Virus record (IMG/VR): IMGVR_UViG_3300035666_000007
Span: 34,035 to 98,034 of that record
DNA: 64,000 bases
Reading direction: 5' to 3' (one strand)
DNA from: a virus
The notes under the pieces are model-generated. The model made no database searches and was not told where the DNA came from. It worked only from the letters and a program-made list of their open reading frames with translations. Shown here piece by piece: positions 28,808 to 37,104 of this stretch. Positions within the stretch are counted from its first letter, which is position 1. Every line of letters starts with the position of its first letter. A program made the position numbers and the translations under genes.

Positions 28808-30538
28808 ATGGCCATGAAGTCCCCAATTGATTCACGCTTTCGTGTTGAAACTCTTAACGCAACTCTCAATCCGCAAACAACTGTTTGGTGCGCAATGCAC
28901 CAAGACTACTCTGAGGAATTTGTTTTTGACGAAACTGCTCCAAGCGAGAAGCGTGCTGGCGAAATCATCGTCAAGCGGTTGCTTTCTGGGGAGAAGGGGC
29001 ATTACGGCTGCTATTCAGCTGACACTGAAGTTCTGACGGCAAATGGTTGGGTTAAGTGGCCAAATGTTGAGCCTTCAATGGCCTTGGCCGCTGTTGACAT
29101 CGAAACAGGTGCAATCCGCTTCGAGCATCCGACTGGACTGCAACGCGTGCCATTTGCAGACGGGGACAAGCTCTATTGCTTGCAGTCGCAAAAACTTGAC
29201 ATGGCCGTGACACAAGACCATCGCATGGCTGTTTCACACCATCACAAGAGCAATGCTTGGAGCAATTGGCATTTCACAACTGCAGCAGAAGTTGCAGGCA
29301 GAACCGTTCGCTATAGACTCGCCGGAGAATTGCAAGAGCGCAAAATCCCCGACGACTGCCCTAGCGGCGTTGATTTGGTGCAGTTGTTCAAAATCGCTGG
29401 ATTTTTCTTTGGTTATGGCTGCCGCAGCAAGAACCAAGGACCGGGTTGCTTGCGCCTTGGGCTGCGACAAGTACGCAAAATTGCCTATCGATACAGCTAT
29501 GGTTTTGATATTGAGAGCAAGCAAAGTGATCGACTTACGCTGAAAAACAGCAAGGTTGCTGAATGGGTGCATCGCCACTTTGCGACAGAGAATGGCAAGG
29601 CGATCCCATCATTTGTAATGCACTTGCCAGTTGCCTTGTTTGAAGCGTTTGCAGATGGGCTCAGGAACAGTGATGGAACGCCCAAAGGAGCCACTTGGGC
29701 CCTCGACTCCACCGAGAAAGCCTCTCTCGATATACTGCAGGCTGCTTTTCATCTCAATGGGCAAGCGGCATCTCTGAGTCTCAATAACCCAAATGAAGAC
29801 GAAGAACGCGAAAACCACACGCCAAGCTGGAGAATTCATATTTCATGTCACGAACCATTCGCACTTGCTGAAGTTGGGCAAAAAGGAGGAACCCGAGGAA
29901 GCGAACAACTGCTTCCGTATCAAGGAGATGTCTATTGCGCCACCGTGTCAACAGGTGCGCTCCTGGTGAGGCGAAACGGCAAGCCGGTGGTGTGCGGCAA
30001 CTGCCTGGAACATCCACAAATCACGTTGAATGCCGGTTGGTTTCCGCACTCCGTCATGCAACAGGCGAGAACTCACCGCGTTGGGGTGAGTTTTGACTGT
30101 CAGTCTTTTCGTTACACGAGCGAGCGCATTCTCAATGTGGCAAGTGGAAAAAGAGAGATCGAAGAAGTCTTTTACTTGCGCCCCGAGGGTTTCTACTCTG
30201 ACAGGCAAGGGAAAAAGTACGAATACACAAAAGATATGCGGATTATTGATATTGCTCGTGCGTATGACGCTGCTGGACACTATGCGCATCAGATTCGTCA
30301 AGGCATGGCAGAAGAGCAGGCCAGGGGGCTTTTGCCATTCGACACCAGGCAGCACTTTGTTGTGAGCTTCTCGCTGCGAGCACTACTTCATTTTCTTGAT
30401 TTGCGCAGCAAACTGGATGCACAAATGGAGATTCGACATTTGTGTGATCTCATGTGGCCGCACTTGCAGGTATGGACACCTGATGTTGCCGAATGGTACA
30501 AAACGACTCGACTGCACAAAGCTCGCCTTGCACCCTGA
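28808..30538 (+). CDS. thyX: FAD-dependent thymidylate synthase ThyX containing an intein, 576 aa
   Basis: Residues 1-67 and 399-576 together form a ThyX enzyme of about 245 residues, which makes dTMP from dUMP with methylenetetrahydrofolate and FAD. GHYG joins CLEHPQITLN at the insertion point, and the catalytic signature RTHRVGVSFDCQSFRYT follows at about 421-437. The intein occupies residues 68-398 and interrupts a conserved nucleotide-contact motif. Phages use ThyX to raise the thymidine supply for replication. It probably forms an operon with the zinc-ribbon gene, ahead of the late genes. Confidence 0.92.
   Translation: MAMKSPIDSRFRVETLNATLNPQTTVWCAMHQDYSEEFVFDETAPSEKRAGEIIVKRLLSGEKGHYGCYSADTEVLTANGWVKWPNVEPSMALAAVDIETGAIRFEHPTGLQRVPFADGDKLYCLQSQKLDMAVTQDHRMAVSHHHKSNAWSNWHFTTAAEVAGRTVRYRLAGELQERKIPDDCPSGVDLVQLFKIAGFFFGYGCRSKNQGPGCLRLGLRQVRKIAYRYSYGFDIESKQSDRLTLKNSKVAEWVHRHFATENGKAIPSFVMHLPVALFEAFADGLRNSDGTPKGATWALDSTEKASLDILQAAFHLNGQAASLSLNNPNEDEERENHTPSWRIHISCHEPFALAEVGQKGGTRGSEQLLPYQGDVYCATVSTGALLVRRNGKPVVCGNCLEHPQITLNAGWFPHSVMQQARTHRVGVSFDCQSFRYTSERILNVASGKREIEEVFYLRPEGFYSDRQGKKYEYTKDMRIIDIARAYDAAGHYAHQIRQGMAEEQARGLLPFDTRQHFVVSFSLRALLHFLDLRSKLDAQMEIRHLCDLMWPHLQVWTPDVAEWYKTTRLHKARLAP
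29009..30001 (+). other. Intein within ThyX (331 aa)
   Basis: Splicing block A is CYSADTEVLTANGW, block B is TQDHRM, and block F/G is VYCATVSTGALLVRRNGKP ending VVCGN before the +1 Cys. The penultimate residue is Gly where His is usual. Between blocks lie two LAGLIDADG-like helices, IAGFFFGYG and AFADGLRNSDG; the first has Tyr in place of the acidic residue, so homing endonuclease activity is probably lost or weak. Excision would restore GHYG-CLEHPQ. Confidence 0.88.
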
Positions 30539-30589
30539 CGCGCAGGAGGGGCTACCGTGCGTCTAGTGATCAAGCGGTAGTTTGCCAAC

Positions 30590-30647
30590 AAAAGCCCGAA
30601 GCATGAGGTATGCCGACAAAGCGGCACTCCAAACGCTCGGGCTTTTT
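30590..30647 (+). terminator. Terminator-like stem-loop around the terL start codon
   Basis: AAAAGCCCGA pairs perfectly with TCGGGCTTTT (10 bp, plus a further GC/GC step), and the 3-prime strand runs into T5. It follows thyX by 51 bases and would serve as its terminator. The 32-base loop begins exactly with the ATG proposed for the large terminase. Confidence 0.7.
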
Positions 30648-31982
30648 CATGACTCCTCGCTAATTAAAAAGTTCAAATCGCAAAACTATACCAGTTTCGA
30701 CCCAGAGATCTGCGAAAAAAGAATTATTGAAGACCTGCTGCCACATCAGCGAGATTTTGTTTGCGATTTTGACCACAGGTATGTGCTTTATGTTGGAGGT
30801 CTTGGGGCTGGAAAATCGTATAGTTCAGTAGCAAAAGCCTTGCTATTGGCCTTCCGCTCGCCTGGGGAGCAGCACATATATTTAGAGCCAACATTTCCAA
30901 TGATTAAGCAGGTGGCTTTGCCTACCTGGTTCAAAGTGATGAATAAATATGATATACCACATACTTTTCGTACCGCACCCTCGCCTGAAATTATCTTAAA
31001 ACTGCCCAAGGGCGATACGCAGATCCTTTTGCTGCCGCTTTTGAACTATGAGCGCTTGGTGGGCATCAACGCCGCCTCGCTGGTTATTGACGAGGCGGAC
31101 ACGGTCAAGCAAGAGGTGGCAGAGGCGGCCCTGGTGAAGCTGCAGGGGCGGGTTCGGGTCGGAAATTGCCCCCAAATTTGCTTTGCATCCACGCCTGAGG
31201 GGCGAAAATTTATTTGGAATTTTTTTGAAAAAGAAAAAACTGACGACAAGTGTCTTTATCGTGCAGATACAAGAGAAAATCCTTATCTGCAAGATGGATA
31301 TGTCACCGACTTGCTCGAAAAATATCCACCCCATCTGGTTGACGCCTATGTTAGAGGGCTATTCACCAACCTTGAAACTGCAACTGTTTTCTCGGAATTC
31401 AATCGTGAGGTCAATTCTTCAAGAATTTTCCACGCAGAAGACGGAGAAGTCATCCTTGTTGGAGCGGACTTCAACATTGGAAAATGTTCAAGTGTTTATG
31501 GCGTTATGCGCAACTCAGATAGAGGTCAGTCGCTGAATCTGTTTGACGAAGTCGTCGTAAGAGATACTTTCTCGCTGGCCGAGCATATTAAGCGCAAGTT
31601 TACCAGGCATGTTGCCAGGGGTATGGTGATTGTTTACCCGGACAGTTCTGGATCACACGCAAGCACGTCGTCAACACAGAGTGATCACGACATCTTAAGA
31701 GAAGCAGGGCTGAAAGTTGTCGCAGACAAGCGCAATCCACCTATTGCCGAGACAGTGGCGATGGTTAACAATTATTTGCATAAAAAACAAATTCTTGTCA
31801 ACGCTGCCACCTGCGGTGACACGGTCGAAATGATGGAAAGCTGGGCCTATGACGGTACGCTTAAGCCGAGCAAGGGGGGCGCAAACGATCATTCTCACTT
31901 TGGAGACGCAGTTCGCTATCTTGTATGGCAATCTATGCCTCGACCTGCGGCTGGACTTGGAAGAGGACAAAGGTGGAGATAG
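30603..31982 (+). CDS. terL: Terminase large subunit, 459 aa
   Basis: The ATPase half has a Walker A GGLGAGKS (residues 65-72) and a Walker B VIDEAD (161-166). The nuclease half has the RNase H-type acids VGADF (D289), VYPDSSG (D347) and HFGDAVRY (D435). This is the motor and cutter that packs DNA into procapsids. Start set at the only ATG in the first 90 codons; a TTG lies 21 bases upstream. It opens the late module, though its start lies inside a terminator-like hairpin. Confidence 0.93.
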   Translation: MRYADKAALQTLGLFHDSSLIKKFKSQNYTSFDPEICEKRIIEDLLPHQRDFVCDFDHRYVLYVGGLGAGKSYSSVAKALLLAFRSPGEQHIYLEPTFPMIKQVALPTWFKVMNKYDIPHTFRTAPSPEIILKLPKGDTQILLLPLLNYERLVGINAASLVIDEADTVKQEVAEAALVKLQGRVRVGNCPQICFASTPEGRKFIWNFFEKEKTDDKCLYRADTRENPYLQDGYVTDLLEKYPPHLVDAYVRGLFTNLETATVFSEFNREVNSSRIFHAEDGEVILVGADFNIGKCSSVYGVMRNSDRGQSLNLFDEVVVRDTFSLAEHIKRKFTRHVARGMVIVYPDSSGSHASTSSTQSDHDILREAGLKVVADKRNPPIAETVAMVNNYLHKKQILVNAATCGDTVEMMESWAYDGTLKPSKGGANDHSHFGDAVRYLVWQSMPRPAAGLGRGQRWR

Positions 31983-32106
31983 GTATTATCTGCAAAATAG
32001 CTGCTCCCGCCTGTACTCTGCTTGCGCACTTGCTTTTAGGCCTTGCATTGTGAGAGCAGTTTAATCGAGGCTAAGGCTACGATGAAGTAGGCACTTTGGC
32101 GCAATC

Positions 32107-33813
32107 GTGGTACTCACACCTGGCTCACTGATCCCCAACGCTGACGACCAGCTTGGTCTTGACCCATTCGAGCGTCGCCATCCCGAAATTGAAGCCAATG
32201 TTGAAGGGGTCACAGGCGTTGCTGAGTATTCAATCGAACAGGCCCAGCAACTCGCAAGGCTGGCCCCTATTCGCTACTGCACGCTTCCAGAGTTTTACCT
32301 GGAAGAGGCGACAGAAGCATATATCCCGTCCGACTACCTTGAAGAGAAAGATAGTTATAATGTCAGAAAAACAAGAGCACAAAGCAGCTTTGAGCCATTT
32401 TACTGCTCGCTTCGCTCACTGACGGTTGGCACCGCGCTCCGAAAAGGTATCGGATTGCCCGAGAATGTTGGGGAAGAATGGGGCACGTTCTTTGATGATT
32501 GCGACCTTGAAGGTCATTCGCTTGTTTCGTTTTGCAAAGAAGCGTTTACTTCTGCCATTGACGACGGAGTCGCTGGGCTTTGGGTTGAGTACCCCAAGAT
32601 TTCTGCAAATATTTCCGCACGCGAAGAGCAGCTTATCAATGCCCGCCCGTATTTGGTTCTCCTCAAATGTGATCAGGTGCTCGACTGCAGGCACGATATT
32701 TATACGGCAGAAATTTTGGGGCGAACTTTGTTTGGCTCATTTCCGACCTACCTGCGCATCAAGAGCGAAATTCGTCGCCCAAGTGAATCAAATGAATTTT
32801 TTGAAGAAGTCTTACCTGCCGTTTTGGTCTACGACATCAAGCAGACGGCATACTCCGAAACAGGTGACATTGTTGAAGTGATGGCCACAGGAGAAAACAC
32901 AAAAAAACGCGTGAGATGTCGCACCTATGTTAAGCAAAACGTGCCAGGGAATACAGACAAGTACATCCTTGACAGCACAAGCTATCTTTCTATCCCATTT
33001 ATTCCTTTTGTTCCCGTATTTGGGGGCAAAAAAGAAGCTTATTTCCGCGCCCGCCCGCTTCTTCTCGACATTGCACGTCTAAACTTGCATCACTGGGCAG
33101 TTTCCGCTGATCTGGCGGAATCAATTCACCTGACTGCGTCGCCAATTTTGACCATGACGGGTGTTCGAGCCAACGACGAAATACGAGCAGGGAGCGGTCG
33201 CTCTTTGTCATCCGAGAATTCAGATGCAAAATTTGGAATGATGTCGGCTTCCATGGATGGAGCCGAAGTTACAATTAAAAACTTGCAGCGACTTGAAAAA
33301 TCAATGGAGCGGCTGGCTGCAGTTGCGATGACAACTGGCAAGACCCAGGCGGAGTCTGGCTTTGCAAAGTTGCTTGATCGATCGCAAAGTGATTCGCAGC
33401 TTGCCGTGCTGGTTCAATCACTGGAGGATGCGCTGAACAGGGCCCTGCTTTACGCTGCAACGTATCGACAATTCTCCGAAGTGCGCGTAACAATCAGTAA
33501 AAACTTTATCCCGGTCAAGCTGCACTCTCAGCAAGTCATGGCATACAGCGCCCTGTTCAAAGACAATGTCATGCCGCTTGGGCTATTTATGCGTATGTTG
33601 GAAGCTGGAGAGCTTTTTGAGGGCATTCCAGACTTCAGCATCGGTGACACGTTGCAAGCCATGGGGCTCAATGGGCGAGAAACGGCTAGGGATCTTGGGC
33701 TCGGCACACCCAGGGGGTCCGGCGAGGGCGTTGTGGTTGACAACAACGGGCCATTGAGCGAGGGGGCTGACAGGGAGAATGGCGAACCCGGCATTGAAGC
33801 AACTGAAGCTTGA
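32107..33813 (+). CDS. Portal protein, DUF4055 type, 568 aa
   Basis: The layout follows DUF4055 portals: an N-terminal YIPSDYLEEKDSYNVRKTRA, then SLTVGTALRKGIGLP, DDCDLEGHSLVSFCKEAF, an IPFIPFVPVFGG segment, and ARPLLLDIARLNLHHWAVSA followed by the stem and crown region. The protein forms the dodecameric ring through which DNA enters and leaves the head. The start is GTG. It follows terL by 124 bases and precedes the scaffold gene, the usual order. Confidence 0.85.
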   Translation: MVLTPGSLIPNADDQLGLDPFERRHPEIEANVEGVTGVAEYSIEQAQQLARLAPIRYCTLPEFYLEEATEAYIPSDYLEEKDSYNVRKTRAQSSFEPFYCSLRSLTVGTALRKGIGLPENVGEEWGTFFDDCDLEGHSLVSFCKEAFTSAIDDGVAGLWVEYPKISANISAREEQLINARPYLVLLKCDQVLDCRHDIYTAEILGRTLFGSFPTYLRIKSEIRRPSESNEFFEEVLPAVLVYDIKQTAYSETGDIVEVMATGENTKKRVRCRTYVKQNVPGNTDKYILDSTSYLSIPFIPFVPVFGGKKEAYFRARPLLLDIARLNLHHWAVSADLAESIHLTASPILTMTGVRANDEIRAGSGRSLSSENSDAKFGMMSASMDGAEVTIKNLQRLEKSMERLAAVAMTTGKTQAESGFAKLLDRSQSDSQLAVLVQSLEDALNRALLYAATYRQFSEVRVTISKNFIPVKLHSQQVMAYSALFKDNVMPLGLFMRMLEAGELFEGIPDFSIGDTLQAMGLNGRETARDLGLGTPRGSGEGVVVDNNGPLSEGADRENGEPGIEATEA

Positions 33814-33844
33814 GGTATGCTTGGTCCAATCCGTTTCCCCGGTT

Positions 33845-34714
33845 ATGCCATTTGAGAACCTTGAAGAAGCCAACGCTGCATTCGACGAGCTGCAAGAGCG
33901 CCTGAGCAAGTCTGAAAGCGAGAACTCGAAACTCAAGGCGACCAAGCAAGGACTGATTGCAGATCTGAAGAAAAAAAAGAGTGTTGACTCTTTTTTGCGT
34001 GTTGCCGGCATTGAACTCAAGCCCGATGCGGCCGAAGAGGAGATTGCTGAGCAGATCGCTGCGCTCAGGACTCCTGCGCCCAGTGGCGACGAAGCCACAC
34101 CCCCGCCGGATCCCCTCCAGGCCGCCTCTCCCGATCCGTCCACGCCATCACAGCCTGGCTCACCACCCACGCCCGCTGACGCCATGAGCGCGGCGCTGCA
34201 GGGCAAGCTGGCCTCCATGGAGAAGCAGAACGAAAGCCTGGCCAAGCTGGTGCAACAGATCACCCAGGAGCGGGACGAAGAGCGTGCTCAGCGTCGCGAG
34301 GCACGCCTTGAGCGGAAAATTCTTGACGAACTCGCCAAGGCCGAATGCCGCCGCCCCAGCCACTTGTTCAAGCTTGAGCGAGAGAATTTTGATTTGCTTG
34401 ACGACGGAGATACTGTAATGTATCGAGTCGGAGAAGAACTCATGCCTCTCCGTGACGCAATTTCCAAATTGAAGGACGACGAAGAATATTCTGTTTACTT
34501 CAATGGATCAGGCGCTACTGGATCTGGACTCCCGCCCGGTCGCGCCACGTCGCATGTCGCCATGAACAATCCGTTTGCGGTCGGCTCTGTCAATGCCACA
34601 CAGGCTGCGGCGCTGTTTAACGACAAGCCGGAGCAAGCAAAGCAGTTGATCGGCCAAGCTCGGGCAGCTGGCAAACTCGATCCCACAATGGCAAAAGTAT
34701 TTGCTAGCGCCTGA
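33845..34714 (+). CDS. Scaffold-type head assembly protein, 289 aa
   Basis: Start at ATG of MPFENLEEANAAF; an upstream in-frame ATG overlaps the portal gene. The protein is charged and helical, with coiled-coil segments (residues 5-40 and about 130-180), a Pro-rich hinge (PPPDPLQAASPDPSTPSQP) and a C-terminal VFASA. No enzyme motif. The position between portal and coat gene and the composition are typical of a scaffold that shapes the procapsid and is later removed. Confidence 0.75.
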   Translation: MPFENLEEANAAFDELQERLSKSESENSKLKATKQGLIADLKKKKSVDSFLRVAGIELKPDAAEEEIAEQIAALRTPAPSGDEATPPPDPLQAASPDPSTPSQPGSPPTPADAMSAALQGKLASMEKQNESLAKLVQQITQERDEERAQRREARLERKILDELAKAECRRPSHLFKLERENFDLLDDGDTVMYRVGEELMPLRDAISKLKDDEEYSVYFNGSGATGSGLPPGRATSHVAMNNPFAVGSVNATQAAALFNDKPEQAKQLIGQARAAGKLDPTMAKVFASA

Positions 34715-34735
34715 TCTTGTCTTGCTGTGCCTGAC

Positions 34736-34763
34736 AGCCCTCGGCTTCGGTCGAGGGCTTTAT
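34736..34763 (+). terminator. Hairpin after the scaffold gene
   Basis: AGCCCTCG pairs with CGAGGGCT (8 bp) and is followed by TTTAT. A moderate intrinsic terminator or processing site. Confidence 0.55.
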
Positions 34764-34801
34764 CATGTCTGCAGGTATTCATTGACCTGCGACAAACAGC
34801 A

Positions 34802-34954
34802 ATGGCCAAGTCAGGACTTTATTCAAATATTAACGCCAAGCGCAAACGCATTGCCGCAGGCTCAAAAGAAAGAAAGGCCCGCCCTGGCGAAAAAGGCTAT
34901 CCAGCTCGCGGAGCGTTTAAGCGCGCTGCAAAAACTGCTAAGAAAAAGCAATGA
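34802..34954 (+). CDS. Small basic virion-type protein, 50 aa
   Basis: MAKSGLYSNINAKRKRIAAG followed by SKERKARPGEKGYPARGAF and AAKTAKKK matches a tiny basic protein found beside structural genes in many phages of environmental bacteria. The consensus is a YSNI-x-AKR-x-RI-x-x-GS start. Role unknown, presumably virion or DNA associated. It overlaps the next gene by four bases. Confidence 0.8.
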   Translation: MAKSGLYSNINAKRKRIAAGSKERKARPGEKGYPARGAFKRAAKTAKKKQ

Positions 34955-35284
34955 GCATTCCTGACCGCGTCAAAAACAAGATGAAGGAGCTAGGAGTTTC
35001 TGGGGGTAAATAAGCCCAAGCGAACTCCAGGGCATCCCACAAAGTCGCATGTCGTCGTAGCAAAAGAAGGAGATACTTACAAGGTGATTCGATTTGGGCA
35101 GCAAGGTGTTGAAGGTGCCGGCTCGAATCCAAAAACAAAAGCGGAAAAAGCGCGTCGTACCAGCTATTATGCAAGGCACAATGCACAAGGAAAGCCCACA
35201 ACTAAGTTAAGCGCAAAATACTGGAGCCATAAGGTAAAATGGGGTGTAATTTTATTTTTCATCCCTTTTAATCATTTCCTTTAG
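34951..35284 (+). pseudogene. Conserved small phage protein (DUF6321-like) with a frameshift
   Basis: The ATG frame gives MSIPDRVKNKMKELGVSGGK and stops at 35011. From a run of five G (35002-35006) the +1 frame continues VNKPKRTPGHPTKSHVVV, then FGQQGVEGAG, then RRTSYYARHNAQGK and SAKYWSHKVKW. Together these make one known small phage protein of normal order. One G too many in the run would explain it. The cause may be a sequencing indel, real decay or ribosomal shifting. Confidence 0.75.
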
Positions 35285-35443
35285 CTCAACCACGTATCGC
35301 CTTAGCTCCCCTGCTTTCAGCAAATGCCACTCATCAAGAGTCTGAAAATACATTTCATTGTGATTGTCGATACCTTTTAGGCAGCAGCGGACAACCTCGT
35401 TCCACTTTTCCCTGGCCGGCGTATTCCACGTGCGTCGCTCCAC
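35252..35443 (-). CDS. Small conserved-looking protein on the minus strand, 63 aa
   Basis: The frame reads TPAREKWNEVVRCCLKGIDN, then MYFQTLDEWHLLKAGELRRY and VVELKEMIKRDEK. The pattern RE-x-WNEVV-x-CCL...WHL-x-KA-x-x-LR-x-YV-x-ELK resembles a small phage protein I recall. It uses a GTG start and runs against all other late genes, overlapping the 3-prime end of its neighbour. Confidence 0.55.
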   Translation of the reverse strand: MERRTWNTPAREKWNEVVRCCLKGIDNHNEMYFQTLDEWHLLKAGELRRYVVELKEMIKRDEK

Positions 35444-35521
35444 CCTTGACTCTTGCTCGCTACTACAAGGCTAGAAGGGCCCGGCGGTGTCTATTGTGAA
35501 TTAGAGCGCTTAACTCTCGTC

Positions 35522-35812
35522 ATGACCCTCAAGACCGATCGCAACGTTATTGGACGGCAGGTCACTACCGCCGTGGAAGAAGTGATTACGGCTCTTCACG
35601 TTGCTATTGATGCCGGCATCGCCAGTGGCAGTATTTATGTGATGCCCGCCGCTTTCACTCGCACTGACTTGGTGGCACTGTTCGCAGGTCTGCCGACCGT
35701 GACCGGCACGCGAACCCTGGACATCAGTGGCACCACCGGGAATGCCACCGTAAGCTCCGCCGAAAAACTGGTTGCTACCGGGAAGGGCTGGACCCTCGAC
35801 ACGACGCCCTGA
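35522..35812 (+). CDS. Small virion-associated protein, 96 aa
   Basis: Start at ATG of MTLKTDRNVIGRQ. The second half, FAGLPTVTGTRTLDISGTTG followed by AEKLVATGKGWTLDTT, resembles the last turns of leucine-rich-repeat-like segments seen in phage decoration or fibre proteins. It lies between two small basic proteins and the coat gene and is closed by a strong terminator, so a minor head protein is plausible. Confidence 0.6.
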   Translation: MTLKTDRNVIGRQVTTAVEEVITALHVAIDAGIASGSIYVMPAAFTRTDLVALFAGLPTVTGTRTLDISGTTGNATVSSAEKLVATGKGWTLDTTP

Positions 35813-35831
35813 GCCTGATTCGATCAAATTC

Positions 35832-35860
35832 GCCTCCCAGTCTTTCTGGGAGGCTTTTTT
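35832..35860 (+). terminator. Intrinsic terminator before the coat gene
   Basis: GCCTCCCAG and CTGGGAGGC form a perfect 9-bp stem with loop TCTTT, followed by six T. It separates the coat protein gene from the upstream late genes, so the coat gene probably has its own message. Confidence 0.88.
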
Positions 35861-35898
35861 GTGGGCGCAACTGCTAGTATGCCTGTAATCGCAGTTTC

Positions 35899-36057
35899 AT
35901 GGCCAGCTGTGCTGAGTCCAGTTACTGCAAATCGCGGCTGTGCCGCAAAACCTTTTACAAGTTAAGAGAGCCTGCGGCAGTGGTCGCACCTTCTCTTTTT
36001 CGGCGGTGCCGAGCTTGGCTGACACATCAATTCTTTCGCCATAGGGCAAAACAATGA
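35899..36057 (+). CDS. Possible 52-aa Cys-rich leader peptide of the coat gene
   Basis: An ATG frame MASCAESSYCKSRLCRKTF, then YKLREP and a basic tail, ends in TGA that overlaps the coat protein ATG by four bases (ATGA). The overlap suggests coupling, but the second half of the peptide looks random, so this may be chance. Confidence 0.3.
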   Translation: MASCAESSYCKSRLCRKTFYKLREPAAVVAPSLFRRCRAWLTHQFFRHRAKQ

Positions 36058-37037
36058 TTTTCGCGGGTGTTCCTTTCATTCCTCAGCTTTTTCTTGCGTA
36101 CCAGCAGCAAGAAATTCAAGATCGCAATGCTCTGGTGACTTCGGGCTTGATGGTCACGAACGACGCCATCCAAGCCGAGTTCGCCAAAGGCGGCAAAACC
36201 ATTGACCTGCCTTTCTTCGGAGACCTGACTGGCGACTCCCAGGTTCTGGACGATGTCAACGGCTTGATCGCCGACACGCTCAATGGCGACCTTCAGACCG
36301 GCGTGCGCAACATGCGTGGCAAGGCCTGGAAGGCTTCGGACCTTGCCGGTGATCTGTCCGGTTCCGACCCCATGCGGGCCATTGCGAGCCGGACCGGCCA
36401 GTATTGGGTGCGGGACATGCAGAAAACGCTCATTTCCGTCCTTAAGGGGATGTTCGGGCCCGGCGGTCCCCTGGTTACCAGCCATGCAGTGGGAGGCGTC
36501 AGCACGGAACTGACCCAGTCCGCCATGGTGAGTGGCATCGCCAAGCTGGGTGACGCTGGTGAAGAGCTGACGGGAATCGCAATGCGCTCGCCAGTGTTCT
36601 ATAGGCTGATGGATTTGGACTTGATTGTTCCGGCAAGCACTACCAGCCAGCTCGATTCTCGCCTGTCCGCGCAAACCCTTGAGCGTGGCACGTATCTCGG
36701 TCGCCCCGTTATCATGGACAACACCCTGCCTGTGGACGTGGGCGCCGGTATTGGCGGCAAAGACGTGCATCACACGTACTTCTTTGGCCCTGGTGCCGTT
36801 GCCTACGCCACGGCTCCGGCCAAGGTTCCCGTTGAGCCTGATCGCGACAGCCAGCGCGGTATTGACTACCTGTTCAACAGGACTCACTACCTGATTCACC
36901 CCAATGGCGTTTCCTGGGTGGGCAACGCGGCTGGGAACTCCCCCACCAACGAGGAGCTGGCCACTGGCAGCAATTGGAAAAAGGTGTTCACCGACGATCG
37001 CAACATTCGCATAACTCGCCTCTTGGCTTGCGTGTGA
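36054..37037 (+). CDS. Major capsid protein, 327 aa
   Basis: The protein has the order of an HK97-fold coat protein of the soluble type: an N-terminal helix (QLFLAYQQQEIQDRNALV), an E-loop region with IDLPFFGDLTGD, a spine helix (RDMQKTLISVLKGMFG) and a C-terminal A-domain (YLGRPVIMDNTLPVD, TYFFGPGAVAYA). It assembles the icosahedral shell. It has an AACAATG start, stands between two strong terminators and follows scaffold by about 1.3 kb, which suits very high separate expression. Confidence 0.85.
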   Translation: MIFAGVPFIPQLFLAYQQQEIQDRNALVTSGLMVTNDAIQAEFAKGGKTIDLPFFGDLTGDSQVLDDVNGLIADTLNGDLQTGVRNMRGKAWKASDLAGDLSGSDPMRAIASRTGQYWVRDMQKTLISVLKGMFGPGGPLVTSHAVGGVSTELTQSAMVSGIAKLGDAGEELTGIAMRSPVFYRLMDLDLIVPASTTSQLDSRLSAQTLERGTYLGRPVIMDNTLPVDVGAGIGGKDVHHTYFFGPGAVAYATAPAKVPVEPDRDSQRGIDYLFNRTHYLIHPNGVSWVGNAAGNSPTNEELATGSNWKKVFTDDRNIRITRLLACV

Positions 37038-37060
37038 CCTGATTACGCATCGGCAATCCA

Positions 37061-37095
37061 AACCCACTGGCGTCTAGTATGCCAGTGGGTTTTTT
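37061..37095 (+). terminator. Intrinsic terminator after the coat gene
   Basis: AACCCACTGGC pairs with GCCAGTGGGTT (11 bp) around a 9-base loop and runs into TTTTTT. Confidence 0.9.
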
Positions 37096-37104
37096 GCTGA
37101 AGTC

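Noticed and set aside
30560-30645. Possible tRNA before terL
   Set aside because: Bases near 30563-30580 recall a D-loop, but no acceptor stem, anticodon arm or T-arm of tRNA form could be laid out; the region is explained by the terminator-like hairpin.
33583-34263. 226-codon minus-strand frame over the portal and scaffold genes
   Set aside because: Shadow frame; Ser/Ala-rich without domains and against the gene direction.
36027-37067. 346-codon minus-strand frame opposite the coat gene
   Set aside because: Shadow of the plus-strand coat protein, which has clear HK97-type features; the minus-strand product has no recognisable pattern.
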